From Xanthomonas theicola (GTDB lineage: Bacteria > Pseudomonadota > Gammaproteobacteria > Xanthomonadales > Xanthomonadaceae), in contig NZ_CP049017.1 of NCBI RefSeq assembly GCF_014236795.1, positions 2,334,001-2,398,000 of the forward strand: a DNA stretch of 64,000 bases, read 5' to 3'. The notes below the pieces were generated by a model, which did no database searches, was not told the DNA's origin, and saw nothing but the letters and a program-made list of their open reading frames with translations. Numbering within the stretch: the first letter of the stretch is position 1; every line of letters begins with the position of its first letter. A program made the translations under genes and the position numbers. Shown here in pieces: positions 29,520 to 41,465 of the stretch.

Positions 29520-30343
29520 GGTCCGTCGTCAATTGAGCAGGATGGCTGAGGCGATCCAATAGATCGCTCCGAGGAAGTTGCAGGCGGTCTTGTCGTAGCG
29601 GGTGGCAATGGCCCGGTACTGCTTGAGTTTGGCAAAGAAGTTCCCGTTCGGAGTCGATCCTTGTACATCGCCCGGTCGCAGCCGCGCTGCACTTTGCGCG
29701 TGGGATGGGAGGGGATCGCGATCTGCGTCCCCTGCCGCTGCATGGGCTCAATGATCCGAGCCCTGGCGTCGTAGGCTCGGTCGGCGAGCAAGGCCCCGAC
29801 CGACCATCCTGGCAAAGCATCTGCACCTTCCAGATCCGAAGCCTGGCCCGCGGTGAGATGAAAGGCCAGCGGATTGCCCAGTGCATCGACCACGGCGTGG
29901 ATCTGGCTGCTCGGTCCGCCGCGGCTGCGTCCGCTGGCCTGCGGCGCCCCCCTTTTGCCCCGGCGCTGTGCTGATGCGCCCGGACAATGGTGCTGTCGAT
30001 CATCGCGTACTCGTTGTCCGCATCCTCTGACAAGACCTGGAACACCCGTTGCCAGAGGCCAGATCGGCTCCAGCGGCTATGGCGCAGGTGGATCACGCGC
30101 AAATCGCCAACGCGCTCAGGCAGATCTGGCCAGGGAGTAGCGGCCCGGTAGCGGTAGAGGACGGCCTCGACCAACAGCCGGTTGTCCTTGGCGGTCACAC
30201 CGAGATGGCCGGCTCGGCCGGGGAGCAGATCGCGGATGCGATCCCATCGATCATCTCGCAGGGCGTAGCGGCGTGCCATGACGGGGCGAGGCAGGAAGGG
30301 GGCGACAGGTATCCCCCCTTCAGCGCAATTGATGACACGACCT
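29520..30343 (-). mobile_element. IS5-family (IS427-group-like) insertion sequence
   Basis: Imperfect inverted ends are visible: GGTCCGTCGTCAATTGAG at the left and, as reverse complement at the right, GGTCGTGTCATCAATTGCG. It lies between the DUF1244 stop codon and the tRNA-Val gene. The transposase inside is broken. Confidence 0.75.
29528..30279 (-). pseudogene. IS5-family transposase with several frameshifts
   Basis: From ATG 30279 the sequence MARRYALRDDRWDRIRDLLPG, RVIHLRHSRWSRSGLWQRVFQVL and NEYAMIDSTIVRAHQHSAGAK (first catalytic Asp) is in one frame. VVDALGNPLAFHLTAGQASDLE, LLADRAYDARARIIEPMQ (second Asp) and IPSHPTRKVQRG follow in a second, and the end (ELLCQTQAVPG region, LN stop) needs a third. 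One frame change may be the programmed one of this group; the others are decay. Confidence 0.75.
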
Positions 30344-30416
30344 GGAACGAAAAAATCCACCCGGATGAGGTGGCTTTTTTCGATCATAACCAATTGAAAT
30401 TAAATGGTTATTTAGA

Positions 30417-30491
30417 TGGTGGGCGGTGCAGGGTTCGAACCTGCGACCCTTGCCGTGTGAAGGCAATGCTCTACCGCTGAGCTAACCGCCC
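30417..30491 (-). tRNA. tRNA-Val (anticodon CAC)
   Basis: On the minus strand the sequence folds into a full cloverleaf: acceptor GGGCGGT pairs with ACCGCCC, D-arm GCTC/GAGC, anticodon stem TTGCC/GGCAA with loop TTCACAC (anticodon CAC), T-arm with GGTTCGAACCC, and an encoded 3' ACCA. It reads GUG codons. It lies between an IS and pilZ. Confidence 0.95.
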
Positions 30492-30565
30492 GTGTCGCGA
30501 GCCGGACATTATAGGGGCGCTGCTGCTGCCGTCAACGCCCGTCGGCGACGCCTCCGCGCGCCTGA

Positions 30566-30918
30566 CTACATTGTCTGCGTGGGCTTGTCGGCATTGAGGG
30601 TGCCGGCCAGTTGGGTCTCGATCTTGTTGCGGATGGTCTCGCCTTCGCTGTTGTCCGGCAGTTGCACGCCGATGCCGGCGCTGCGGTTGCCCTGGGCGCC
30701 CATTGGGGTGACCCAGATCACCTTGCCGGCCACCGGCAGGCGCTCGCTGGAATCGGGCAGGGTCAGCAGCAGGAACACTTCGTCGCCCAGGAAATAGCGC
30801 TTGGGCGTGGGCACGAAGATGCCGCCGTTCTTCACGAACGGCATGTACGCGTTGTACAGCGCCGCCTTGTCCTTCACCACCAGCGACAGGATGCCCTGAC
30901 GTCCGCTCATCGCACTCA

Positions 30919-30922
<4 letters not shown>
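30566..30922 (-). CDS. pilZ: PilZ-domain type IV pilus assembly protein
   Basis: The 118-residue protein corresponds to the PilZ found next to holB in pseudomonads and xanthomonads. It shows GILSLVVKDKAALYNAYMPF, GGIFVPTPKRYFLGDEVFLLLTLP, KVIWVTP and SAGIGVQLPD. It lacks the RxxxR motif used for c-di-GMP binding in other PilZ domains, as expected for this subgroup, which instead acts in pilus biogenesis with PilB and FimX. Its start overlaps the holB stop by four bases; it is the last gene of the holB operon. Confidence 0.93.
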
Positions 30923-33607
<2,685 letters not shown>

Positions 33608-33676
33608 CTCGAAGCGAATTCAACGGGATGCAGGATACCGCGCGGCCGGCACCGGCCGGTATCGCGAGCGTGCCGC

Positions 33677-35026
33677 TCACGGTTCCAGCGCGCGCAGCAG
33701 GCCGCGCGCCTTGGCCTGGGTCTCGTCGAGTTCGCGCTCAGGCTGCGAATCGGCCACGATGCCGGCGCCGGTGCGGAAATGCGCCTGTGCGCCCTCCACC
33801 TCGGCGGTGCGGATCAGGATGTTCAGGTCCATGTCGCCGTCGCGGTTGAGCCAGCCGAACGCGCCGGTGTAGGCGCCGCGCGGCACCTGCTCCAGCTCGG
33901 CGATGATCTGCATGCAGCGCACCTTGGGACAGCCGGTGATGGTGCCGCCAGGAAAGGTGGCGCGGATCACCTCGCCGGGGCTGACGCCCGCGCGCAGCCG
34001 TCCGCGCACGTTGCTGACGATGTGGTGCACGTGGGCGTAGCTCTCCACCGTCATCAGCTCATCGACCTCGACGCTGCCCGGCGCACACACCCGGCCCAGG
34101 TCGTTGCGCTCCAGGTCGATCAGCATCACGTGCTCGGCGCGCTCCTTCGGATGCCCGACCAGCTCGCGGATGCGCGCGGCCTCGTCGTCGCCGGGCGCGC
34201 GCGGGCGGGTGCCGGCGATCGGCCGGGTCTGGACCACGTCGCCGCGCACCGACACCAGCCGTTCCGGCGAGGAACTGACCACGGCGCGACCATGGCCGGC
34301 GAACAGGCCGGCGAACGGCGCCGGATTGGCCCGGCGCAGCTGCGCGTACAGCGCGGCCGGGTCCAGGGCCGCGGCGAAGCGCGCCGACCAGCGCCGCGAC
34401 AGGTTGACCTGGAACACGTCGCCGGCGCGCAGATAGTCGAGGATGCGGCGCACGCCGTCGACGAAGCGCGGCGGCGGGTCTTCCTCGATGGCCAGCGGCG
34501 CGGTCCAGGCCGGCAGCGGCGCGGCGGCGGGCACCGCCTGCAAGTCGGCGCGCAACGCGTCCAGCAGCGCCGCATGCGCGGTTTCGGCCAGCGCCACGCA
34601 CTCGCCGCTGACGTGGTCGCGCAGCACCGCGGCCGGGCAACGCAGCGCCAGCGCCGTCGGTGCCGCCGCCGGCCCCTGCGGCAACTGCAGCACCGGTTCC
34701 ACCTGCGCCGCCAGTTCGTAATCCAGCAGCAGCGCCCAACCGCCGCGGAACGGCCAGCGCGGCCCGGCGCGCGCACAGCGTTCGGCCTGCCATTGCGCGT
34801 CCAGCGCGGCCAGGAAATCGCCGGCGACCGTGGCACCCCGCAAATCGCGGGTGACGCCATCGTGGTCCAGGCGCAGACCCTCGCCGCCGGCGATCAGCAG
34901 CAGGTCCCAACGACCCTGTGCGGTGCCCGACGCAGCCGATTCCAGCAGCAACGGATAGCGCTGCGGCGCCAGGCGGTGCAGCGCCAGCAGATCGGTATTG
35001 GCCGGCAGGGGAACGGTACGCAGCAT
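33677..35026 (-). CDS. pabB: Aminodeoxychorismate synthase component I
   Basis: Makes 4-amino-4-deoxychorismate from chorismate and ammonia for folate synthesis. The 449 residues have the chorismate-binding core: YLRAGDVFQVNLSRRW, AVVSSSPERLVSVRG, TRPIAGTRPRAP (lysine/alanine position of the PIAGT motif), HVMLIDLERNDLGRVC and FPGGTITGCPKVRCMQIIAELE. The start ATG 35026 (MLRTVPLPANTD) fits the family. The fab cluster lies upstream on the same strand. Confidence 0.92.
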   Translation of the reverse strand: MLRTVPLPANTDLLALHRLAPQRYPLLLESAASGTAQGRWDLLLIAGGEGLRLDHDGVTRDLRGATVAGDFLAALDAQWQAERCARAGPRWPFRGGWALLLDYELAAQVEPVLQLPQGPAAAPTALALRCPAAVLRDHVSGECVALAETAHAALLDALRADLQAVPAAAPLPAWTAPLAIEEDPPPRFVDGVRRILDYLRAGDVFQVNLSRRWSARFAAALDPAALYAQLRRANPAPFAGLFAGHGRAVVSSSPERLVSVRGDVVQTRPIAGTRPRAPGDDEAARIRELVGHPKERAEHVMLIDLERNDLGRVCAPGSVEVDELMTVESYAHVHHIVSNVRGRLRAGVSPGEVIRATFPGGTITGCPKVRCMQIIAELEQVPRGAYTGAFGWLNRDGDMDLNILIRTAEVEGAQAHFRTGAGIVADSQPERELDETQAKARGLLRALEP

Positions 35027-35158
35027 CGGGAATCCGGCGGGAGGATGGGAAGTGATACGGCGCCGCATGCCAGCAGCGGCGCAACGTCGGAAACGTCAGC
35101 GCCGCCGTGCGGGAGAAACAACGGATCGAGATTGAAGAGGGTGGCCAGGCTCTACGCG

Positions 35159-35185
35159 TCCCGAGTCCCGAGCCCCGAGTCCCGA
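35159..35185. repeat. Heptad array at the 3' end of fabF
   Basis: Four units of the type TCCCGAG/CCCCGAG, ending 24 bases after the fabF stop. The orientation relative to the gene is the same as at the other 3' ends (the gene strand reads GGGACTC). There is no inverted partner array in the gap to pabB. Confidence 0.8.
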
Positions 35186-35208
35186 CCGGCGCCCCCGGTC
35201 CCGCACTA

Positions 35209-36444
35209 TCAAAGCCGCTTGAACACCAACGTGCCGTTGGTCCCGCCGAAGCCGAACCCATTGGACATCGCCACGTCGATCTTCTTTTCGCGCGCCACGT
35301 TCGGCACGTAGTCCAGGTCGCAGCCTTCGCTCGGCTCTTCCAGGTTGATGGTCGGCGGGATGATGCCGGTGTGCAGCGCCATCACCGAGAAGATCGCCTC
35401 GGCGCCGCCGGCCGCGCCGAGCAGGTGCCCGGTCATCGACTTGGTCGAGCTGACCATGGTCTTGTAGGCGTGGTCGCCCAGCGCGCGCTTCATCGCCAGG
35501 GTCTCGGCCAGGTCGCCCAGCGGCGTGGAGGTGCCGTGCGCGTTGAGGTAGTCGATCTGCTCGGGATTGAGCTTGGCGTCCTTGATCGCCGCCAGCATGC
35601 TGCGCGCGGCGCCTTCGCCGTCCTCGCTCGGAGCGGTCATGTGGAACGCGTCGGAGCTGGCGCCGAAGCCGACCAGTTCGGCATAGATACGCGCGCCGCG
35701 CGCCTTGGCGTGTTCGTACTCTTCCAGCACCAGCACGCCGGCGCCGTCGCCGAGCACGAAGCCGTCGCGGCCCTTGTCCCACGGCCGCGAGGCGGCGGCG
35801 GGATCGTCGTTGCGGGTGGACATCGCCTTCATCGAGCAGAAGCCGCCGACCGAGGTCGGCGAGGAGCCGCGCTCGGCGCCGCCGGCCAGCATCACGTTGG
35901 CATCGCCGTGCTGGATCATGCGCAGCGCGGTGCCGATCGAATGGTTGGAGGTGGCGCAGGCCGAGACCGCCGAGAAGGTCGGACCCTTCAGGCCCTTCAG
36001 CAGGCTCACCTGCCCCGGCAGCATGTTGATGATGGTGCAGGGAACGTAGAACGGCGAGATCTTGCGTGCGCCGCCCTCGTGGAACTTGATGGTCTGCTCC
36101 TCGATGCCGAGCAGGCCGCCGATGCCGGAGCCGAGGATCGCGCCGATGCGGTCGGCGTTGCGCTCGTCGATCTCCAGGCCGCAATCGTCCAGCGCCATGA
36201 ACGAGGCGCCGACGCCGTAGTGGATGAACGAGTCCATCTTCCTGGCGTCCTTGCTGGACACGAACTTGGTCGGGTCGAAATCCTTGATCTCGCCGGCGAT
36301 CCTGGTGGTGAACTGCGACGCATCGATCTGGGTGATCGGGCCGATGCCGGAACGTCCGTTGACGATTCCTTCCCAACTGCTGGCCAGGTCATTGCCCAAC
36401 GGCGACACCAGGCCCATGCCGGTTACGACGACGCGACGGCTCAT
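35209..36444 (-). CDS. fabF: Beta-ketoacyl-ACP synthase II
   Basis: Condensing enzyme that elongates acyl-ACP with malonyl-ACP in fatty-acid synthesis. The 411 residues begin MSRRVVVTGMGLVSPLGN. Active-site Cys is in SAVSACATSNHSIGTAL; the two His lie in NAHGTSTPLGD and STKSMTGHLLGAAGG; FGFGGTNGTLVF ends the protein. The order acpP-fabF is standard. Confidence 0.96.
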   Translation of the reverse strand: MSRRVVVTGMGLVSPLGNDLASSWEGIVNGRSGIGPITQIDASQFTTRIAGEIKDFDPTKFVSSKDARKMDSFIHYGVGASFMALDDCGLEIDERNADRIGAILGSGIGGLLGIEEQTIKFHEGGARKISPFYVPCTIINMLPGQVSLLKGLKGPTFSAVSACATSNHSIGTALRMIQHGDANVMLAGGAERGSSPTSVGGFCSMKAMSTRNDDPAAASRPWDKGRDGFVLGDGAGVLVLEEYEHAKARGARIYAELVGFGASSDAFHMTAPSEDGEGAARSMLAAIKDAKLNPEQIDYLNAHGTSTPLGDLAETLAMKRALGDHAYKTMVSSTKSMTGHLLGAAGGAEAIFSVMALHTGIIPPTINLEEPSEGCDLDYVPNVAREKKIDVAMSNGFGFGGTNGTLVFKRL

Positions 36445-36485
36445 TGCGAAATCTCCTCGCCGCGGTGCGCGCGGCGTTGACGCTG

Positions 36486-36513
36486 TAAAAACACAGGGCC
36501 GCATGCGCGGCCC
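36486..36513 (-). terminator. Hairpin with T-run after acpP
   Basis: On the minus strand GGGCCGC-gcat-GCGGCCC is followed by TGTGTTTTTA. It lies between acpP and fabF and can act as a partial terminator, which would give more acpP than fabF transcript. Confidence 0.6.
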
Positions 36514-36573
36514 CATGGGATTGTCACGCGGACCGGACCCACGCAGGCGCCGATCGCGATCGAGAACGGAGCA

Positions 36574-36813
36574 TCAGCTCTTGACGTGCGCCTTGACGTA
36601 GTCGATGGCCTGCTGCACCGAGGTGATCTTCTCGGCTTCTTCGTCCGGAATCTCGCACTCGAACTCTTCTTCCAGCGCCATCACCAGCTCGACGGTGTCC
36701 AGCGAGTCGGCACCGAGGTCATCGACGAACGATGCGCTGTTGGTGACTTCTTCTTCCTTGACGCCGAGTTGTTCGACGACGATTTTCTTGACGCGTTCTT
36801 CGATGGTGCTCAT
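36574..36813 (-). CDS. acpP: Acyl carrier protein
   Basis: The 79-residue acidic protein carries the phosphopantetheine attachment motif [20 protein letters not shown], with Ser in DSL. It starts [17 protein letters not shown]. It shuttles acyl chains among the Fab enzymes coded on either side (fabG upstream, fabF downstream). The 150-base gap to fabG could hold its own promoter. Confidence 0.97.
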   Translation of the reverse strand: MSTIEERVKKIVVEQLGVKEEEVTNSASFVDDLGADSLDTVELVMALEEEFECEIPDEEAEKITSVQQAIDYVKAHVKS

Positions 36814-36966
36814 TGGGATATCGCTCCAGATGGAGTAGTGGTGGTTCGAAACGCCATCGGACTGCGATGGCCGCGTTGGATAGTGTAGTGGAAACCGCTC
36901 GGCCCTTGCATCGCTGCACAACCGCCTGCCGATCAGTCACTTAGGCGCGATCCTTGCGCCACAGGC

Positions 36967-37710
36967 TTACGGCATGTACATCCCACCGTTCACATGCAGG
37001 GTCTCGCCGGTGATGTAGCCGGCCCCGGGACCGGCCAGGAACGCCACCGCGTTGGCGATGTCGGCCGGCTGGCCGAGCTGGCCGAGCGCGATCTGCTCCA
37101 GCAGCGCGGCGCGTTGCGCCTCGGGCAATGCCCTGGTCATGTCGGTGTCGATGAAGCCTGGCGCGACCACGTTGACGGTGATGCCGCGCGAGCCGATTTC
37201 CTTGGCCATCGACTTGGAGAAGGCGATGATGCCGGCCTTGGCGGCCGCATAGTTGGCCTGGCCCGGATTGCCGGTCACCCCGACCACCGAGGCGATGTTG
37301 ACGATGCGGCCCTTGCGCGCCTTCATCATGCCGCGCAGCACCGCCTTGGAGGTGCGGAACACGCTGGTCAGGTTGGTGTCGATGATCGCCTGCCAGTCGT
37401 CTTCCTTCATCCGCATCAGCAGGTTGTCGCGGGTGATGCCGGCGTTGTTGACCAGGACCGAGACCGCGCCGAAGTCCTTGCCGATCGCCTCGACCAGCGC
37501 CTCGACCGCGGCCGCGTCGGTGACGTCCAGGGCGCGGCCGTGGCCGCCGTGGGCGGCCAGGCGCTCGCCGATCGCCTGCGCGCCGGAGGCGGAGGTCGCG
37601 GTGCCAATGACGGTGGCGCCCTGCGCGGCCAGTTGGTCGGCGATGGCCGCACCGATGCCGCGGCTGGCGCCGGTGACGAGGGCGACGTCGCCCTGCAATG
37701 GCTTGCTCAT
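36967..37710 (-). CDS. fabG: 3-oxoacyl-ACP reductase
   Basis: NADPH-dependent short-chain dehydrogenase that reduces beta-ketoacyl-ACP. The 247 residues show the cofactor motif VTGASRGIGAAIADQLA, NNAGITRDNLLMRM, and the catalytic Ser-Tyr-Lys (IASVVGVTGNPGQANYAAAKAG), ending with YITGETLHVNGGMYM. It lies between fabD and acpP in the cluster. Confidence 0.96.
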   Translation of the reverse strand: MSKPLQGDVALVTGASRGIGAAIADQLAAQGATVIGTATSASGAQAIGERLAAHGGHGRALDVTDAAAVEALVEAIGKDFGAVSVLVNNAGITRDNLLMRMKEDDWQAIIDTNLTSVFRTSKAVLRGMMKARKGRIVNIASVVGVTGNPGQANYAAAKAGIIAFSKSMAKEIGSRGITVNVVAPGFIDTDMTRALPEAQRAALLEQIALGQLGQPADIANAVAFLAGPGAGYITGETLHVNGGMYMP

Positions 37711-37798
37711 CTGCTGTTCCTTGGGGGACGGACGGCGCGCGAGGCGCCGGGGGAAAGAAGACCGCCGCGGGCGTACCCGCCCGCGCGCGGCGGCGGGA

Positions 37799-38743
37799 TC
37801 AGGCGGCCCAGGCTTCGAGTGCGGCGGCGAAGTCGGCCGGGGTGGCCAGCGCGTGCCCGTCCAGCGACTTGTCGATGCGCTTGACCAGTCCGGTCAGCAC
37901 CTTGCCCGGGCCGCATTCGACCACGCCGGTGGCGCCGCGCGCGGCCAGCGCCTGCACGCAGCCGGTCCAGCGCACCGGCAGGTACAGCTGCTCGACCAGC
38001 GCCTGGCGGATCGCCTCGACGCCGTCGTGCACCTTGGCGTCGACGTTCTGCACCACCGGCAGCTGCGGCGCATGCCAAGCCAGGCCATGCATCGCCTCGG
38101 CCAGGCGGTTGGCCGCCTCGCGCATCAGCGGCGTATGCGAGGGCACGCTGACCGCCAGCTTCACCGTCTTGCGCACGCCGCGCTCGACCAGCAGCGCCAG
38201 TGCGCGGTCGACCGCGGCCGCGTCGCCGCCGATCACCACCTGGCCGGGGGCGTTGTAGTTGGCCGGGACCACCACCTGGCTGCCGGCGGCCTGTGCGCAG
38301 ACCTCCTCGACCAGCGCGTCCTCGGCGCCGATCACCGCGGCCATCGCGCCGACGCCGGCCGGGGCCGTGCCCTGCATCAACTGGCCGCGCAGGCGCACCA
38401 GGTGCGCACCGTCGTGCAACGACAGCGCACCGGCCGCGACCAGCGCGCTGTATTCGCCCAGGCTGTGCCCGGCCAGCTGCGCCGGCCGCGCGCCGCCCTG
38501 CGCCAGCCACAGCCGCCACAGCGCCACGCTCGCCGCCAGCAGCGCCGGCTGGGTGTACTCGGTACGGTTGAGCATCTCCTCGGGACCGCCCTGGCTCAGC
38601 GCCCACAGGTCGACGCCGGCACCGTCGGAGGCCTCGGCGAAGCTGTCGCGCAGCTGCGGGTGCAGTTCGGACAGTTCGGCCAGCATGCCCAGCGATTGCG
38701 AACCCTGGCCGGGGAAAACGAAGGCGAGTATGGGATTGGTCAC
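37799..38743 (-). CDS. fabD: Malonyl-CoA:ACP transacylase
   Basis: Loads malonate on ACP. The 314 residues start with GTG at 38743 (VTNPILAFVFPGQGSQSLGML); the far upstream ATG gives no homologous sequence. The active-site Ser is in LAGHSLGEYSALVAAGAL, the His in VPSHTPLM, and YNAPGQVVIGG is typical. It lies between fabH and fabG. Confidence 0.96.
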   Translation of the reverse strand: MTNPILAFVFPGQGSQSLGMLAELSELHPQLRDSFAEASDGAGVDLWALSQGGPEEMLNRTEYTQPALLAASVALWRLWLAQGGARPAQLAGHSLGEYSALVAAGALSLHDGAHLVRLRGQLMQGTAPAGVGAMAAVIGAEDALVEEVCAQAAGSQVVVPANYNAPGQVVIGGDAAAVDRALALLVERGVRKTVKLAVSVPSHTPLMREAANRLAEAMHGLAWHAPQLPVVQNVDAKVHDGVEAIRQALVEQLYLPVRWTGCVQALAARGATGVVECGPGKVLTGLVKRIDKSLDGHALATPADFAAALEAWAA

Positions 38744-38977
38744 GCGGATCCGCCTGCAAAAATCGAGCGGCGATGATACGGGCGAAACCGTCCGTGCGTC
38801 TGTACCCGGGCGTATGTGCGGCGCCGAGCGACGGCGGCTGCAGCAACCGCCGCAACCGGTCCAGCCCGCCGTACCGGGCCGCGGCCATCCGCGCCAGCGG
38901 CTGCGGGCAGGTGCGTATAACGTTCGGTGATGTGCAGCGCCGCGCGCCGCGCGCGCCATGCCGCGGGACTCCCGGGC

Positions 38978-39961
38978 TCAGTAGCGCAGCAGCGCCGATC
39001 CCCAGGTGAAGCCGCCGCCGAAGGCTTCCAGCAGCAGCAGTTGGCCGCGCTGCACGCGGCCGGAACGCACCGCCACGTCCAGCGCCATCGGCACCGATGC
39101 CGACGAGGTGTTGCCATGCACGTCCACTGTGACCACCACCTGGTCCATCGACAGATCCAGGCGCTTGGCGGTGGCTTCGATGATGCGCAGGTTGGCCTGG
39201 TGCGGGATCAGCCAGTCCAGGTCATGCTTGCCCAGGCCGTTGGCGTCCAGGGTCTGGTCGACCACCGCATCCAGCGCCCTGACCGCGTACTTGAACACCT
39301 CGCTGCCCTTCATCTGGATGCCGCCGTCGGACGCGTCGCCGGTCCCATCGCCGAGCCCGGTGGAAATGCCGACCGGGTTCCACAGCAGTTCCTTCTTGCT
39401 GCCGTCGGCGTGCAGGTGGGTGCTGAGGATGCCGGTGTCCTCGTCGGCGCGCAGGACCACCGCGCCGGCGCCGTCGCCGAACAGCACGCAGGTAGTGCGC
39501 TCGGTCCAGTCGACGATGCGGCTGAGGGTCTCGGTGCCGATCACCAGCACGGTCTTGGCATCGCCGCAGCGGATGAACTTGTCGGCCACGCTGAGCGCGT
39601 AGACGAAGCCCGAACAGGCCGCGTTGACGTCCAGCGCGGCGCAGCCGACCGCGCCCAGCCGCGCCTGGATCAGGCAGGCGGTGGACGGGAAGATCAGGTC
39701 CGGGGTGGTGGTGCCGACCACGATCATGTCCAGCGCGGCGACATCGATGCCGGCGGCCTCGATCGCCTTCAGCGCGGCTTCGTACCCCAGGTCGCCGGCG
39801 GTCTGGCCGGCGGCGGCGATGTGCCGCTCGCGGATGCCGGTGCGGCTGCGGATCCATTCGTCGCTGGTATCGACCATGTGCGACAGATCGTCGTTGGTCA
39901 ACACTTTTTCAGGCAAATAGCTGCCGGTGCCCGCGATCCTGGAATAGATCCGCTTGCTCAT
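38978..39961 (-). CDS. fabH: Beta-ketoacyl-ACP synthase III
   Basis: Starts fatty-acid chains by condensing acetyl-CoA (or branched primers) with malonyl-ACP. The 327 residues carry the active-site Cys in [19 protein letters not shown], His in [19 protein letters not shown] and Asn in [18 protein letters not shown], ending [20 protein letters not shown]. The gene follows rpmF as in most gammaproteobacteria. Confidence 0.96.
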   Translation of the reverse strand: MSKRIYSRIAGTGSYLPEKVLTNDDLSHMVDTSDEWIRSRTGIRERHIAAAGQTAGDLGYEAALKAIEAAGIDVAALDMIVVGTTTPDLIFPSTACLIQARLGAVGCAALDVNAACSGFVYALSVADKFIRCGDAKTVLVIGTETLSRIVDWTERTTCVLFGDGAGAVVLRADEDTGILSTHLHADGSKKELLWNPVGISTGLGDGTGDASDGGIQMKGSEVFKYAVRALDAVVDQTLDANGLGKHDLDWLIPHQANLRIIEATAKRLDLSMDQVVVTVDVHGNTSSASVPMALDVAVRSGRVQRGQLLLLEAFGGGFTWGSALLRY

Positions 39962-40058
39962 GCTGGTTCCTGTTGCCTGTTACGCAGGCCGCCCGGTGCG
40001 GTGCGGCCTTGTGAAGATGGGTGATTCCGTCCGCCGCCGCGCGGTGGACGGGCACGGA

Positions 40059-40253
40059 TCAATCTTCTTCGACCTGCGCGGTCTTGGTCGCGATCACCTT
40101 CTTGCCGCGGTAGTAGCCGTCGGCGGTGATGTGGTGGCGCAGGTGGACCTCGCCGCTGGTCGGATCGGTCGACAGCTGCTTGGCGCTGAGGGCGTCGTGC
40201 GAACGGCGCTGGCCGCGGCGGGACGGGGTGACACGGGATTTCTGCACAGCCAT
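40059..40253 (-). CDS. rpmF: 50S ribosomal protein L32
   Basis: A 64-residue basic protein starting [20 protein letters not shown] and continuing [42 protein letters not shown] upstream gives a good ribosome-binding site. The zinc-binding cysteines of the C+ type are absent, so this is the zinc-free form. It is the usual neighbour of yceD. Confidence 0.97.
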   Translation of the reverse strand: MAVQKSRVTPSRRGQRRSHDALSAKQLSTDPTSGEVHLRHHITADGYYRGKKVIATKTAQVEED

Positions 40254-40355
40254 GGGATTGCTCCAAACTCGGTTCGTTTACATCTGTCGTCATTACGTCG
40301 CACAGGACGCGCACGTCCGGCAACAACCTCAGGCAGCGGGCCGGCGGGCCGCCCG

Positions 40356-40865
40356 CTACTGTTTCTTCAGCGCCGCCAACGCCGCGAACGGGCTGGCCTT
40401 GCTCACCTCTTCCGCGGTCGCCGGCCAGTCCTGTTCGACCGCCTCGCTTCCGGGCGCCACCGGCACCAGCGGGACCGCCAGCACCAACTCGTCCTCGACC
40501 AGATCGGCGGGCCGCAGCAGGCCGTCGTCCGGCACCAGCAAGGCCTCGTAGTCCGGCGGCAGCGCGGCCTCCTCGGCCTCGCTGCGGATCAGCCCCAGCC
40601 GCTGCACGCTCGACACCGGCAGCAGGAAGCGCTGCAGGCTGCGCTGGCAGATCAGCGGCAGCGCGGTGTCGAGCCTCAGTTCGACGTAGGACACTTGCAG
40701 TACAGCGTCGCGGCCGAATTCCAGCGTGTAGCGGCATTCGCCTTCGGTATCGGCCAGGCTGCCTTGCAGACGGGTCATCGCCGAGAGCGGCAGGCGGTCT
40801 TCGAAGACCCTGCGCGCTGCAACCATCCGCCAAGCATCCAACAGTTCGGGCACGTTCGCGGACAT
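40356..40865 (-). CDS. yceD: YceD/DUF177 family protein
   Basis: A 169-residue acidic protein of the DUF177 family, linked to 23S rRNA precursor accumulation and ribosome assembly. Recognisable parts are AMTRLQGSLADTEGECRYTLEFGRD, CQRSLQRFLLPV (the conserved Cys-Q-R) and LVEDELVLAVPLVP. Start ATG 40865 (MSANVPELLDAW). It is the first gene of the rpmF-fab cluster, so the promoter must lie in 40866-41000. Confidence 0.9.
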   Translation of the reverse strand: MSANVPELLDAWRMVAARRVFEDRLPLSAMTRLQGSLADTEGECRYTLEFGRDAVLQVSYVELRLDTALPLICQRSLQRFLLPVSSVQRLGLIRSEAEEAALPPDYEALLVPDDGLLRPADLVEDELVLAVPLVPVAPGSEAVEQDWPATAEEVSKASPFAALAALKKQ

Positions 40866-41126
40866 AAGCTGCAGAATGTTAAGGACTGTGGCGGACGCTG
40901 TCAAACCGCTCCCGTGGGGACCGCAGCTTCAGACGGGCTTCGAAGTAGCCGGGCCGGAAGGCCTTCTGAGACGTTTTTCGATCGTTTGATTCATTCCTGC
41001 ATCCTCGCTAGCGCCAGGCTGGAGCCCGAGCACCATCGACAGGCGTAGACCTTCCTTCGATTGTACAAATATACATATATTTATGTGCTACCCTACATGC
41101 AGTCATGTGTTCCCAGCTTGGATGGC

Positions 41127-41411
41127 ATGTCTTACTCGGATTTCCTGGTGGAACTTCAAAAAATCGGTTTGAGCGTGAGAGCGTTCGCCGGACTGGTGGG
41201 CATGAATCCCAACTCACTCTCCAATTACGCCCGTCTTGGCGAACTGCCCACGCATATCGCGTTGATCGCTGTATTGGTTGTAGGGCTGGCAGAAAGAGGC
41301 GGGGATTACCGACAGATCATGTCAAAGGTGGCGATCACGCCCAAGAGGCCGCGTGGCAACGGCAAGAGTGGGCGGTTTGGGGGAGATCCACAGCAGCCAA
41401 TGGATTTTTGA
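41127..41411 (+). CDS. Small XRE-like HTH protein, probable controller of a restriction-modification locus
   Basis: A 94-residue protein. The HTH is visible in YSDFLVELQKIGLSVRAFAGLVGMNPNSLSNYARLGELPTHIALIAVL. The end is basic and glycine-rich (PKRPRGNGKSGRFGGDPQQPMDF). Proteins of this type commonly sit directly in front of Eco57I-like methylase/restriction genes; here a broken gene of that kind follows after 55 bases. The region before the start (41070-41100) is a striking AT-rich island (ATACATATATTTATG) that could hold its promoter. I start at ATG 41127. Confidence 0.6.
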   Translation: MSYSDFLVELQKIGLSVRAFAGLVGMNPNSLSNYARLGELPTHIALIAVLVVGLAERGGDYRQIMSKVAITPKRPRGNGKSGRFGGDPQQPMDF

Positions 41412-41465
41412 CACGCATGAAGCGCCCCTGCCAGAAAATTTATCAGATCCCCCTGAAGGTGCCCC

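Noticed and set aside
35107..36480. Plus-strand frame opposite fabF
   Set aside because: Antisense of a conserved condensing enzyme, with no start signal or recognisable domain.
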